A stretch of DNA of 64,000 nt from Lepturacanthus savala (taxonomy: Eukaryota; Chordata; Actinopteri; Scombriformes; Trichiuridae), in contig CM060474.1 in assembly GCA_030544235.1 (NCBI GenBank), forward strand, positions 3,070,001 to 3,134,000, read 5' to 3'. The notes under the pieces are model-generated. The model saw only the letters and a list, made by a program, of their open reading frames with translations, was not told the origin of the DNA and did not search any database. Every line of letters begins with the position of its first letter. The stretch's first letter is position 1. This document shows, piece after piece, positions 22,991 to 62,757 of this stretch. A program made the translations under genes and the position numbers.

Positions 22991-24445
22991 GCTCCTATTG
23001 GTTGCACGTGGTTTGAAGGCGCGTTATCATTGGTGGAACAAAACATGCAAGAATCAAAAATGAACTACACGTCACAACATTGAGACACGCTACGTAGCTT
23101 ATAGACGTAGCTCGTGTATGTACTATAATACACCCAATCACAATAGATTTCCGCCTAAAAATAAACACAAATAAATAAATATTCACAAAAAAACCAAAGG
23201 AACATTAACGCGTTTATTATTCTTTTTTTTTTTTTGGGGGGGGGGGTTCATATTCAAAATAAAAAATGATAGTTTCAGTTCCAATATGCACCAACAGTAA
23301 CATTACTGTCAATAACAAGAGAATAATACTGTCAATATTCCTAAACTTAGTTTAAATTTAAAAGAATTGATCAAAATGAAGACTTTCATTTAAAAGTCAT
23401 GGTTATAGTTTTATACCTTCCAGTTCAGCATTTTAAACAAGGTCAGGCAAGTTTTGCCATTTATGATCCAACACTTTTTCCCTGTAACTTCCCCAAATTT
23501 CTCAACTCAACATGAACACTATATTTTGAGAGACCTGATGAATCATTCTTAAAACTGTATTGTAATGTTTTTAGACTTTCTCATCTTGCAAACCATGATT
23601 TGTCACGGACTCTTTAATTACTTGTTTTCATTGTAACGTAAAACAATTTGAGCTACACCAGCTGTAGGGAAGATGCTACATAAATATAGTTTATTACTAA
23701 TTATCCCCAATTGGAACAGGTGAAATTAGAAAAAAACTCAGAAGACCAAAATGCTTTGTTCTGCATAACTTTGAAATGAAACAGTGATGCATTTGTTTAT
23801 TTAAATCACTGGACGAAACAAAGACACAGAAACCAAAAAGGAAAAATAACCATTTCTTCCCTTTCCACTTTGAAAAAAAAAACTATTACTTTTATTTGGA
23901 CATTTAACTTTTTATACTCCATCAGTACAACAGCAGCGAATACTCAATGTTTCTGGAGAACACAACTTTAACACAAACTGCAACTATCTCCAATACTCTG
24001 GTAACTGAACTGAAAAAAACAAAGGCATTGGTCCAGCTCATTAAATATGTTAATTATGAAACCAAAACTGATCATCATGTAGTTTGGGGGGAATTTGGGG
24101 AAGGTAAAATAAGTTTAAGCAGACATAAGGAACTGAGCTGATCAGAGAGAAAGCAGGCAGCGATGAACCAGAGACACTCACAGCTCTACTGCTTTACTCT
24201 GTAGCCCAAACTGTCCATGTGACTGCATAAATCTGTGTTTGTGTGTGTCTGTGTATGAGATGGTTGCTCTATGACAAAAAGGGCAGTCATAATATCCACA
24301 TTAGTTCCTGATAGATGGAGATTCTCTGGGCTCTGCTCCTTGCTGGGGCCTGATAGAACGAGCTGGAACACCCTTCCATTCGTCTCCCTTCCCTCTTTGT
24401 GTCGTCACTTCTGATCCTGTTTCCAAACAGTGGTGCTCTCTCTTC
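22991..24445. other. tmpo-strap intergenic interval
   Basis: Holds the strap 3' UTR at its right end and AT-rich sequence with a poly(T)-poly(G) junction at about 23,225-23,247. No gene recognised. Confidence 0.5.
23891..23896 (-). terminator. strap: Candidate strap poly(A) signal
   Basis: AATAAA on the minus strand about 550 nt after the strap stop codon. It is the nearest canonical hexamer that I saw downstream of the stop. In AT-rich sequence this is weak evidence. Confidence 0.3.
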
Positions 24446-24510
24446 TCAGGCTTTAATCTCAGGGGGGGGCGAGGTGTACAGCTGCTCAGAGTTCTCTGTC
24501 CCCAGGTCCT
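24446..24510 (-). CDS. strap: strap exon 9 (C-terminal tail and stop)
   Basis: A CCCCTCAG acceptor supplies the two bases that complete Glu310, then DLGTENSEQLYTSPPPEIKA and TGA. The SENS-like and EIKA/DVKA endings match the STRAP C-terminus. Phase 1 to phase 1 joins directly to exon 8, so no intervening exon is needed, although a small one in 24,511-25,872 cannot be excluded. Confidence 0.9.
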
Positions 24511-27500
24511 CTGAGGGGTCAACAAAAAACAAAAAGACGAGAGAAAGGGAAAGAATTAGAAGAAACATCCTGGTATTTGGGATATGTCACAATATTGCTG
24601 CTAGTGCACAAATCCACCGATGCAGAAAACCAGAGAAGCTGTGTCGTTGCATACTTTCACATCACTAATGTTAAATCTGTGGAAGTTTTCTGGAGTAGAC
24701 CATAAACTCAGCAACCAACAAGATTATTAATTTGATAATGAGAGATGTCAATGAAGCAAATGTCCAAAATATACATTTCCTCATATCCGTGATAAACACA
24801 GAAATGGGAATACAATGTAAATGCTGCATTACACTCAGGAATGGGGGACATGTCAGTGACACCGATCTGTCCCCCTCTCCCACACTGTCCCTACGTAAGT
24901 CGACACAGGTTAAATAAACGAGAAATTGATCACTGCGGTGTTTCTTCAACGAGGTGTGTTCAGTTGTACTCGTAAATCGGCGGTTTGAAGTCAGAAAAGG
25001 ACAGACATCTAGCATCTATACAAGCACAAACGTTGGGGTTTTCCTTTCAGTCCATTAATATCCTTTCTCTTTTATTCTGTATTCAATGATATCCCAGTTT
25101 TTAAGCTGGGAAGTGCTCAGCTCTGATGTTATGTTGTTCAGAGCTCAGAGTTCCGATTTCCAATAACGCATTTTCTCGACCCATGTGTGGTCCTTGAAGA
25201 GCAGCTTGTTTTGCCTGTTCCTGCTGCGGGAACCTGATTCAAATGGCTGGATGATTCATTCAAAGAGTAAGTGGTGATTTATCTATTGAGCCAGAGAAGG
25301 AAACAAAAAATCTGGTTTTTTTTTCTTTCAAGAACCAAAAGATATAAATATCCAATGCCTGTTGCCTTTCCTAGATGTGGCAATACTTGTTTTAAGAAGC
25401 TAGTCTGAAAATAATGGAGTCATTTGGGCTTCTGGTAGGTTTCATGTAAAATACCAGCATTCTAGGCTGTAGGTGAATATCTATAATGTTTTACTTTTAT
25501 GTATAATGTTATATAATAATGTTGACTGCCACTACTCATTTAGTTAGAAAACTCATAATTGGAATGTATATTGGAGCTTCAGTACACGTATACATGTGCG
25601 TATTTGGTCCTCTCAGTTCCAAAATCCTATCTGCGCCCCTGCACTCAGGTCACATAAACTGCTTCAACTGTGACCATTTGTTTTTTAATCCGTCTTTGCT
25701 GTGCACCTAACAGCTTTATGAAAGTGCACCACTAAATCTTTCACATCAATGAAACTATATCAATCACTGCCACCAGGAGCACATTAGAAGAGGTGCAATC
25801 CATATTTTAACTTGCAGGGAGGTGTGATGTATTTACACCATGTGACTGACAACAAAGTGGTGTGAGAGTTACCAGGAAGGACACACTTCCACAAGCCGTA
25901 GGTTTTCCCCACCGCCGTCTGCCACAGTCGGAGCGTGCCATCCTCAGAGCCGCTGGCGTACAGCTCGCCGTCCGGGCTGAAGCGTACACAGTGCACTGGA
26001 CCGAAGTGACCTTTATAGGACTCTACAGACAGACAGGAAGGCCACAGTATAAGATTTTAACTTTTATTTACAAAGACTTTGTATTGGCCTTCAACTTTGA
26101 AGGGGCTTACCGAGCTCTTCCTTGGTGCCGTAGTCAAATTTGTAGAGCTTAAAGTCTTCTCCTCCAGCAACAAAGAAGTCCTTCTCTGGGTGGAGGGAGG
26201 CCGAGTTGATGGGAGCTGGAGCCTCCACAGTCTTGATCAGGTCAAGGCTGGAAAATATGAATAAAATCACAGTAATGGTTTGTCAGTGTAGAAAAGCTAC
26301 AAGTCAACAGCAGCAAGATCATTCTGTTTTCAATGTGAATCCATTTAAATTCACTAGTTTCACATGGTCGTGTGGATGAAAGTTCTACTTTGTGATGCAC
26401 AACACTCTGTTTCAACAAAGCAGCAACAGTAAAAACAAGCCTACGTTTTGATTGACGACTAAAAGAAGAAAAAGAGAGTAGGACTATTAAGAGAGAGTAA
26501 GACTATTCTGATAGTCAATTAATATTTTGATTAATGAAATGATTAATCAATTAGTTGTTTGGTTCATAAAATGGTGTAAAATGTCGATCGCCATTTCCAA
26601 AAGTTGAAAGTGCAACTTTCTTTCAACCTTTTTGGGCTTTCTGTACAAAGTTTCTGTACAAAGACCAAAGAACTTATCTTTTAACTTTTTTCTTTGGTTA
26701 ACTTAAAATAATATAAACTTAATAAGTAAGGCTGTCTCTATCAACTTTAATTAATTATATGATTAATAGATGTATTTTTTTTTGCCCAGACCAATAGTCC
26801 AAAACCCAAAGACATTAGTTAATTATAAAAGACTAAAGAAACCAGAAAATGATCAGAGTTTAAAATCTGGAACCAGAGAATATGGACATTTTTTTCTTAA
26901 AAATGACTCATTAACTAAAATAGTTGTCGATTAATGTAAAGTCTGGCAACTAATCAAGTAATCGACTAATTGTTGCAACAATATTAAAGAGATTTATCGG
27001 TTATGTGGATATATGGACCTTAGAAATATAGTGTGAACAGAATCCCATTTTATTCCCATTAGTGTGGATTTCCAATTTATTATTTGCAACATATTGATCA
27101 TCACAGAACTAGAATATCATGATAGTATGGTATCATAAGTTATGAGTTCCAACTGCTATGTTTGATGTGTGTATCAGACTCACCTCAGAGCATTGTAGAA
27201 ACCGATCGTCTTTCCATATGTGATCACAAGAATCTCTCCGTCAGGCACGTACTCCATGCTGCTCACAGACGTGTCAAACGCCAGCGTCTTCACCTCCTCC
27301 ATGGAGGTCCTGTCCCACAGCCTGGACACACACACATACACACAAACATTAACCTGCTGCATTGACATCATGAAGACAAAGCATTAACCCTTGACAGCAG
27401 GTTACTGACCGGATGGTTTTGTCGTCGGCAGCAGAGAGGATCTGCTTGTCGTTGTTGCACCACAGAGCTTTCTTGATGGCTGAAGTGTGACCTGCGATCT

Positions 27501-30500
27501 CCTGCGGCGCTGAAGTGACACAATAAGTTAAGTACACATTTATATTATTGATTGAGAAGTTAAATCTTTAAACAAGGAATTGAGGTGGATTTGTGGGAGT
27601 AAAGCACTAATATTAATCAAATTAAAAAGACTATAGAAAAAAAGGAGCTTCTTGAATCTCTATGGACAAGGAAGGTTCTGTTAAGGGTTGTTTTTTAATT
27701 TATCTTTTAAAACCAAATGGATATTTGGGCTGGAAACAAACTCAGGATAGTTCTTCATATACTTAAAGTTGAAGCTATACACGTGACTTTTCTCTACTCC
27801 TTTTTCTAACTATGTTATTCTTGTTTGTTTTAACTGTTTTAATTGTACTATGTTTGAAATTATTTAATTCATTCTACATAATGATTTTAAATAAGATGTG
27901 TCTCCAGTAGGGGTCAGTATTGCTCTGGACAGAGCAGAATTTACAGGCAACCATAAAGAACCCCCCCAAAAAGAAGCATGTTTCAACCTTTCACAATAAA
28001 CTGAATGCAATGTGTATGTTTGCACAGAGAAGCGAATAATTACCTGCTTCAGGGTTGCTGAGATCATAGATACGCAGCAACTTGTCATTTCCTCCGGTCA
28101 GCAGACAGGTGCTGTCCTGCAAAAGAACTTTAGTTTCAGAAATATCCCATAATAAAGTCATCATGAGCAGCTGAGGAACAATCAGGCGATTCTGATGCTA
28201 CACTGACCTGAGTGAAGGTGACAGTCTTGACGATATGTTTGTGTGCGAGTGTGAGGACTTCGTCTCCGCTCACTGCATCCCACACCTTTCTGAAAAGCAC
28301 AAACATCAGCAGTGTCAGGTGTAGCTGCAGTGACGTCGTCATAATAATAATAATAATATCAATCTACATGCCTGTTTGAAACAAAGAAATCTTTGGGGAG
28401 GAAGTACCACCCCAGGTAATAGAAATTGCTCTAATTTTTCTTAATTTTTCTGCAGGGATGGTAAGCAGGATGAGTGTTGTTTCAGCCAAAATCCTATTAT
28501 TTATTTTCCATGTCTACTAAAGAGGTAAAATATGCATTTGCTACTTTTTTGTACATCGAGTGAAAAATTTAACAATTTGAACAGTGCCAACAATTCTGTT
28601 CATTTTTTACTATGTGCACTTGCTCTCTAGTCATTGTTAAAATGAGAAAAGTTTAACAGAGAAACAGTTAGTTTATTAAAGCGATATAAACAGGGCTGTG
28701 CACACTTAAAGATGTGCATACAGCTGGCAGGTCTGCACTACGCCACAAACCTGGTTATGAATACACATACCCTTCCATGCCGCTACCGTGCACACGCTCA
28801 AATGCTGTCTGTATTTAAGGATGTACATTTTAATGTGTGTGGTGTGGGGTGGTAGCAGTGCGTGAGCGGGACATTCAGAGCCTGGAGCACACATCAGAGC
28901 TGGGTTGTTGTCGTTGTATGTGGTGTTGTATTTAGCAATATTACCACCCCTTGGAACTTCAGTGTTGCAGATATTGAACACAGCTGTCAGACTTGTTGGG
29001 TTATTAAGTTTAAAATGTTTCTGAATAACAACTTGGCTCAGTCTGGAGCTTGCTCCATGTTGCTGTTTGCTAGCATGCTGTGTTTGCTAGCATGCTGTGC
29101 CTGCTGACATAACCAGTTTACAAACATAGAATTGAAGTGAATAGATGCTGTAACTGTATTGAACTGTAACTGTATGATATAAAAAAAGTGACTGGATCAG
29201 AAAGCTGGATCGGCTTATTCATCTGATAATCTGGTCTCAGATCAGTGCATCTCTACTCTAACTTATGCTTCATCGCATCCTGTTGCCTCCTCTGTTATGG
29301 ATGATCTTCTTCCTTCCTGTCTCACCGCAACGAAGGAAGCATGAACTTATTTGTGGATGAGCAGCGATATGGTTGGCAGGTGTAGTTTGGACTAAAGAAA
29401 TAGTCCCAACAAAAAATAGCCCACAACAAGGTCAGAAAATTATCTTTAGTAACCAGGTCATGAATTTTAGAAAGATACGTTGTTGCTGGGTTTTTCAAAT
29501 TAGTGCATTTTCCACTGTATTTGAGGTCAATATCTGCAGAGCAACTCACCCAAATTGATGGATGCATACCTTTGCAGGTATCTGTCGCATTTACTTAACT
29601 GTATACATATCAGAAGTTGGAGCTTTGTGAATGGGTAAAACACAAAGGGATGCAAATAGTCAACTCAGTGTAGACTGCAAACATAGGATTGCCATTTTCA
29701 CTGTTTTTGTGACATTTAATTAACCAACTAACTTATGAAAAAAACGACAGATTAATCGATAATGGAAAAAAAATTGTTTGGGGTCTGCTTAAAAATTAAA
29801 TTGGAAAAATATTTGGTATGATTATCATGGTTGGTAAAGTGATTTTATTAATATGTAGAACTCATTATGGCTTGATACTCAACTATAAACCCATGAGTCA
29901 ACTTGTCAGGATCCTGCAAGAATGGTCAATGGCAGCTATCGCTGACCATGGTGATCAACCTCAGTTAATGAGTAAAGCCCAACAATAGCTGGAGAAACCA
30001 CTGATGACTGTTAAAATTGACATTAATTTATCTAGATACCTTGTAGGAAGAGTCCAGGTGGAAATCTGAACTTGACTTTGTGTTTTAACCGTTTACACAG
30101 ATTTGTTTTATCTCATACAAGACTGGACGCTCCACTCACGCTGTAAAGTCAGCTGCGGCGGTGGCTGCCTTGGTGGCGTCTGTGTTTAGAGTGGCTCCCC
30201 AGACAGCACCTTTGTGACCCAGAAACGTTCCTATCCAGTCCCCTGTGTCTCCCTGGCGCAACATGGGCTTGCCATCTGAAAAAAAGGGAAACAGAGACCG
30301 TTCAAATCTATCAGACAGTGATTTTCCTATTATAAGAAAGAATGAATTCAAACATGGAGGACACCAACATTGACTTTTGCAAATCTAATAACTGTTGGTT
30401 AGCAGGTTTTGTATTTAAAGGGTTAGTTCACCTCCCAAATCAAAACACATATTTTTCTTCTCACCTGTAGAATAGTTTACCTTTCCAGATTATTTTGGCA

Positions 30501-31762
30501 TGAGTGGCCAAATTCTAGAGAGATCAGCCACAGAGATGATTAGGGCTGCAGCTAATAATACTTTTTCCAGTCGATTAATCTATCAACTATTGAAACAAAT
30601 AATCGATTAGTTGTGTGGTCCACAATCCAAAGAACATCACTTTAATATTATAGAAAACTAAAGAAACCACAAAATAATCAGATTTGAGACATTGAGATTT
30701 GGACATTTTCTTCTTAAAAATGACTCAAATCGAATATCAAAATAGTTGGGGAATAATGTAATAGTTGGAAACTACTCAACTAATTGATTAATCACTGCAG
30801 CTTCAAAGATGTTTTTTTTATTTCTCTCCGATACCTGGAACTGGAGGCACACAGCTTGTGGTACTCAAATTGACAAAAGAAATCATTTAAAAAAAAACTC
30901 ACCAGCAACGTCTCTTTGCAGAAATCATGACCCAGTTACTCAAAAATAATTTACGGACCTTGTTGCAAGGATGTTTATGTAGGAACTATTTTCTTTTGAC
31001 AAACTACATCCACTACCTATCTGCACAGAAGAAGAATTCATCCATCACATGTTCTTCAGTCAAAAGAAAATTGTTCCCACAGGAAATGGTTCACATTAAG
31101 GCCAGTGTGAGTTTTTAACAGTGACTTTTTAATGTATTGTTTTGTTTTGATCAAAATGATCTAGATGGATCAACAGCAAACAGGTGAGAGAAAGTATGTC
31201 TATTTGGGTGTTATTTTATTATCTCCTCTTAATTTCTCAATTTTCTGTAGACAGACACACTAATTATATGTAAACATTAACATTTTCTTGGGGAGGACCC
31301 TCAAATACATGCACAGTCTTCCTCAAACATAGAAAAATCGCTGTATCATCTCCTGACTGTACCAACAGATAACAGCTGTGACAGAATATGTGCACAGTGG
31401 AGTCAACAACAGGTGTCTCAGTCTCTCTCACTTTGAATAAGTCTGATTTGGCAGTGATTTTTGCTGCTGTCAGGGAACCAAATTCAAAACTTTTAACTCA
31501 GAGTAATTTAAATAAAGGTCAAAAAGCCTGTATCATTGAGTATGACAATAAACCAACAGACAAGAGGATTGTGTACAGCCTTACCAGTGTGGATCTAAAT
31601 ATTTTTTCATCTTTTGGTTAAGCTTTTTAAGAATAATAAGCTTCACGCACCTTTGCAGGCGCTGATGAGGAAGTATCCATAAGGGGTGATTCCACTGAAG
31701 GCCAGGTCCACCACAGGCCGGGTGTGCCCGGAGCAGGTAAGCGGGGTCTGTCTCATCGCCAT
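24446..31762 (-). CDS. strap: Serine-threonine kinase receptor-associated protein (STRAP/UNRIP), complete, nine exons
   Basis: STRAP is a seven-bladed WD40 scaffold. It binds TGF-beta receptors and SMAD7, and as UNRIP it joins the SMN complex. Nine exons join in frame: 31762-31651, 30275-30140, 28289-28208, 28116-28044, 27509-27410, 27321-27184, 26247-26111, 26022-25873 and 24510-24446. All junctions have AG acceptors and GT donors with matching phases, and the total is 993 nt, or 330 aa. The product begins MAMRQTPLTCSGHTRPVVDL and is nearly identical to mammalian STRAP through the WD repeats. The C-terminal tail after KCVLP is short (DLGTENSEQLYTSPPPEIKA, then stop). The mammalian protein is about 350 aa, with a longer Glu-rich tail. 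It lies head-to-tail with tmpo and divergent from bicd1. Confidence 0.97.
24511..25872 (-). other. strap: strap intron 8
   Basis: No element or gene was recognised. It is the place to look for a small alternative exon encoding the longer Glu-rich tail known in mammals; none was seen. Confidence 0.5.
25873..26022 (-). CDS. strap: strap exon 8 (residues 260-309, last WD repeat)
   Basis: A CTGTAG acceptor completes Glu260, then SYKGHFGPVHCVRFSPDGEL, YASGSEDGTLRLWQT and AVGKTYGLWKCVLP. It ends in phase 1 before a GTAACT donor. Confidence 0.96.
26111..26247 (-). CDS. strap: strap exon 7 (residues 214-259)
   Basis: A TTCCAG acceptor completes Ser214, then LDLIKTVEAPAPINSASLHP and EKDFFVAGGEDFKLYKFDYG, ending in phase 1 before a GTAAGC donor. 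Confidence 0.95.
26495..26985 (-). repeat. Interspersed family A copy in strap intron 6, interrupted
   Basis: Reverse orientation: GGTTCATAAAATGGTGTAAA and later ACTAAAGAAACCAGAAAATG, GGAACCAGAGAATATGGACA, ending CTAATTGTTGCAACA. About 170 bp of other sequence sits between the two halves. Confidence 0.6.
27184..27321 (-). CDS. strap: strap exon 6 (residues 168-213)
   Basis: A GTCCAG acceptor completes Arg168, then LWDRTSMEEVKTLAFDTSVS and SMEYVPDGEILVITYGKTIG, ending in phase 2 before a GTGAGT donor. Confidence 0.95.
27410..27509 (-). CDS. strap: strap exon 5 (residues 135-167)
   Basis: An ACTTCAG acceptor is followed by APQEIAGHTSAIKKALWC and NNDKQILSAADDKTI. It ends two bases into an Arg codon before a GTCAGT donor. 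Confidence 0.95.
28044..28116 (-). CDS. strap: strap exon 4 (residues 111-134)
   Basis: A TTTGCAG acceptor is followed by DSTCLLTGGNDKLLRIYDLS and NPEA, ending in phase 1 before a GTAATT donor. It carries the IYDL end of a WD blade. Confidence 0.95.
28208..28289 (-). CDS. strap: strap exon 3 (residues 83-110)
   Basis: A CTTTTCAG acceptor completes Ala83, then KVWDAVSGDEVLTLAHKHIV, ending VTFTQ in phase 0 before a GTCAGT donor. Confidence 0.95.
28290..30139 (-). other. strap: strap intron 2
   Basis: AT-rich with a short family A-like segment near 29,710-29,760. A tandem TTTGCTAGCATGCTGTG duplication lies at about 29,066-29,098. No gene. Confidence 0.45.
30140..30275 (-). CDS. strap: strap exon 2 (residues 38-82, WD repeats 1-2)
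   Basis: A TTTTCAG acceptor completes Asp38, then GKPMLRQGDTGDWIGTFLGH and GAVWGATLNTDATKAATAAA. The exon ends two bases into a codon before a GTGAGT donor. Confidence 0.96.
30543..30803 (-). repeat. Interspersed family A copy in strap intron 1, internally deleted
   Basis: Starts GGGCTGCAGCTAATAATA and ends ATTAATCACTGCAGCTT, showing the inverted GCTGCAG ends. The block containing the ATAAAATGG sequence is deleted. Confidence 0.65.
30804..31650 (-). other. strap: strap intron 1, remaining part
   Basis: AT-rich sequence without a recognised element. The open frame 31,388-31,621 has no supporting feature. Confidence 0.45.
31651..31762 (-). CDS. strap: strap exon 1 (residues 1-37)
   Basis: Opens with MAMRQTPLTCSGHTRPVVDL and ends ISACK plus one base before a GTGCGT donor. 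The first Met was chosen because the whole MAMRQTPLTC start is conserved in the family. Confidence 0.96.
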
Positions 31763-32110
31763 GGTCCCGCAGCCGGAAAGGAGACGCTTCACGCGGTAGG
31801 AGGAAGCAGCGGTGGCACCAGGTTACTTGCGGCTAGCTAGCTAGCTAGCTGGCTGGCTATGCTAGCGGGCTAAAAGAAAGACAACAGGCTCGTCCGTGGA
31901 GCGCTTTCAGTTGGTCGGCAGCTATTGGAATGAGTCAGCATTAACTCTCAGATTGTTCGTCGGTCTCCCTCCCAGCTTAGGAATGGCGGTCGTGCTAATA
32001 GCTACAACATTGCAACTAACTAGCAACGTGCAACGCGGCGCAACTGCCGCTGAGATGATGTAGCCGGCGTCCGTTAGCACGACGGGAAATCACTTCCGGA
32101 CTTTACTTTT
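31763..32110 (-). promoter_or_regulatory. strap: strap promoter / 5' UTR with ETS-type site
   Basis: CpG-containing sequence directly upstream of the strap start. CACTTCCGGA at 32091-32100 fits the ETS/GABP consensus common in housekeeping promoters. A short tandem of AGCT-type tetranucleotides lies at 31,834-31,853, probably in the 5' UTR. Inferred from composition and position only. Confidence 0.45.
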
Positions 32111-32484
32111 CAGAATAAAAGTCTGTTTATTTGTCATTGTCATTGTACTTTTTGTATCAGGATCATCACCCACAACAGCGGGCTGCCAAGGACCCCAAAC
32201 CTACAGAAATCAGATTACAGACTCCATCTGACGAGATTTTTGTCTTTAATGTTTTATTACAGGAAATGTATGAAACACGATTATCAAAATAATCACACAT
32301 TCTGTCATTGTGTCTGTCCAATGTATGGAATTATATTGAAAATAAATGATGACCTTTTTACCAGGAGACTTCCCCTCAAGGACCCCTGGCATTTCCCAGA
32401 ACCCACTTTGAGACATGAAATGAAAGTTCCTCATAGAAACTTCGATCCTGCATCAATATTCCAAGAGTAAAAACTAAAAGGCTG

Positions 32485-32760
32485 CATTTAGCCATTATGG
32501 CCCACATTTGTAGAACAGCCTGCCAGAGGACATAAGGACAACAGAAACGGGTGATGGTTTTTAAAGGAGGCTTAAGACTCACCTGTATGAGTGAGCTTTT
32601 AATTGATTCCGATTTTTTTCTGATGTATTTCATTTTCATCCTGCCTCACCTTTTAATCTTTTCGTATTTAGTTTTGTTGTATTCTGTGGTTTTTAACCTT
32701 TTAGTCTTTAGTTTTTATTATGTCTTTTAATTTATTCATTTTTTTCGCTCCCGGCTCTTC
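32485..32760 (+). pseudogene. LINE 3' end fragment (L2/CR1-like)
   Basis: Sequence around 32,510-32,600 gives broken coding for the common LINE ORF2 ending: a degraded form of WNSLPxxLR, then a VFKGGLRLT / KTHLYELAF-like end. The flanking text with TTTTAATCTTTTCGTATTTA resembles a LINE 3' UTR. It is only a remnant, between strap and bicd1. Confidence 0.45.
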
Positions 32761-32959
32761 TCATCTGGATCCTCGGTGCCTGGCCATGTCTCTGTTCAAA
32801 GCCATGTCTCTGTTCTATGCTATCGCTTGCTGTGCATGTGTGTATGTGTGCTATATCAATATAGCAGAAAAAAATCCATATAATCAATCAACTTTGCTTT
32901 AAGGACACAGGACATAATACAATTTCTCACAGTGTGAACAAAATAAAATAAAAAGCAAA

Positions 32960-33120
32960 ACAAAACAAATTCTTTACAATAATGTGCAAATAGTATAAAC
33001 ACAGCAATGTTATAGTTAAAGTTGTAGTTACTTCTCCCAAAAAATAACTGAGTTACTCCACTATAAAAGTAACTATATACCAGGAAATTAACTATTGCAT
33101 CCTTTTAAGTTTAAAAATGT
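32960..33120. repeat. GTAACT-rich repeat fragment
   Basis: AATAACTGAGTTACTCCACT and AAAAGTAACTATATACCAGG resemble a common fish repeat built from GTAACT/AGTTAC motifs. No boundaries seen. Confidence 0.35.
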
Positions 33121-34291
33121 CCTGTGATTTCCTGCAGGTCTGTGAACCTGCTTGTGTTAGCCTGAGGAACAAAGTAGCAGCTAAACCAGCAAACTCATAA
33201 CTTAACTCTACCTTTTCTTCACTTTACACTCCGGACTCTCCTGACGCACCTGTTGCCAGATGCTTAACACTGTGCTTATAGCCATTAGTAACAATGTCTA
33301 TTTTAACGCTGTTGTTCAGAAATAATACATTTAGAATTGGCAAAGGGGTATGACATTGATTAGAATAACAGAAACATAGTCATTAATGGTGTAGGTGGAG
33401 AATGAGGTGACAGGATCCATTGAAGCTTCAGGTGCCATCAGAACAGCATCAGACTCCAAAAGCAGAAGGATTTTAAATTTTGATTCAATAACTAGTTAAA
33501 AGCTAATTTAGAACCTACCAATATAGCATTTACCAAACCTACATCGGTATTTAATTTAGATGTATATTCCTGATATAAAAGAATTTGTCTTTTATATTAT
33601 ATATGCTTAACCATTCTTTGTTGGATTATTTCATTATTATCCTCCAGTATATAACAAAAAAAATCAACATTTGAAAAAATCAAAAATCTGAAAGCACGGC
33701 AGCAAAATCTAAAATATTGTCATTTTCTTGTTTCTGTTGTGTCTTCTGTGTTTCCTAAAATGTTTTTTTATTATGTCATTTGTTTCCTATAGTTTTGTTG
33801 GTGTATTTTTCACCTCAGGTCATTATACAGATCATAAGTGGGCTTTGAATTGAATTTTAAACATCATGTAAATAAAGTGAACAATTCTAATTCTACTTTT
33901 AAAACGGTCTATTAAACTTTTAAAGATGCAGAGAAATGTATTTATGCATTTATATAACTATTATATTTTGAAGTGGTTTAACTTGTTCTTATAGCTCTTT
34001 ATGAGTTAGGACCAATCAACATCACATCATATGTATTTTTCTCTCTCCATCTTCACTGGGTCTAAATTGTCTAATACTCTTCTCTATGTTTTTCTCCACA
34101 TTGTTTTAAGGTTTTTAATGTATATTTCATTTCTATTATAAAGTTTTTTGGACTGCATTTTTGTATGATAAGCAAAAGGGTACAACAATTAAGTTTATCC
34201 TTATTACTTTTCTGTCACCAAAATTAGCTTTGAGCTATGCAGCCTTTTTGAAAAAAGAATAACTCACAATACAAAATAATGTTTTCTTAGG

Positions 34292-34292
<1 letters not shown>

Positions 34293-34334
<42 letters not shown>
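34293..34334 (+). repeat. (CTAT)n microsatellite
   Basis: About ten uninterrupted CTAT units upstream of bicd1. Confidence 0.9.
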
Positions 34335-34337
<3 letters not shown>

Positions 34338-34448
34338 TAAAATATGTATGGATAATAATTACTGTATAATTAAGCCTATGCACTATTAGTAACTTGCTGA
34401 GATGCTGGTGTTTAGGGCAGTGGGATCTACAGAGGGCGCCACAGCCTT

Positions 34449-34451
<3 letters not shown>

Positions 34452-34487
<36 letters not shown>
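34452..34487 (+). repeat. (TG)n microsatellite
   Basis: About 18 uninterrupted TG units, 400 bp upstream of the bicd1 start codon. Confidence 0.9.
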
Positions 34488-34488
<1 letters not shown>

Positions 34489-34739
34489 TGAGCTGGATCT
34501 CTCTCCTCGCTGAGGACCAGACCCCTGTGAGCCTGCAGCAGGATGACAGACACCGGGAAGTGTGCCTTGCTCCACGGCTGCGGGCAAACATGTCGTCCTG
34601 AAGCCGATGAATAAGCAGAAATCAGAGGGAGGGGAGGATGCGGGCAGCTGCGGGAGACGCTGCATCACTTACAGCATCACACGCACAGTCGGAGGCTGAT
34701 GATGACGACGTGTGGATATTTGCTTATTGTTCTCTTCCC

Positions 34740-34889
34740 CACGCGGTGTGAAAGTGCCTGATTCCTCAGAGGCGGAGGTGGAGGTTTGTTGTCGACCTCA
34801 GCTGTTTCTCCCTCCGACGCAGGGAGGAGCGGGCAGGGGGAGGAGGAGGAGGAAGAGGAGGAGGAGGAGGAGGAGGGGAGAGAGGGGCG
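34740..34889 (+). promoter_or_regulatory. bicd1: bicd1 5' leader with GGA-rich tract
   Basis: A purine-rich GGA/GGAGGA tract (about 34,824-34,889) runs directly into the start codon in a GC-rich block. It could form G-rich secondary structure in the leader. The promoter limits cannot be set from sequence. Confidence 0.4.

Positions 34890-62757
<27,868 letters not shown>

Larger units (their letters stand above)
32111..34739. other. strap-bicd1 divergent intergenic interval
   Basis: Holds the LINE 3' end, the GTAACT repeat, (CTAT)n and (TG)n. The rest (33,130-34,290) is AT-rich with no gene. Confidence 0.5.
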
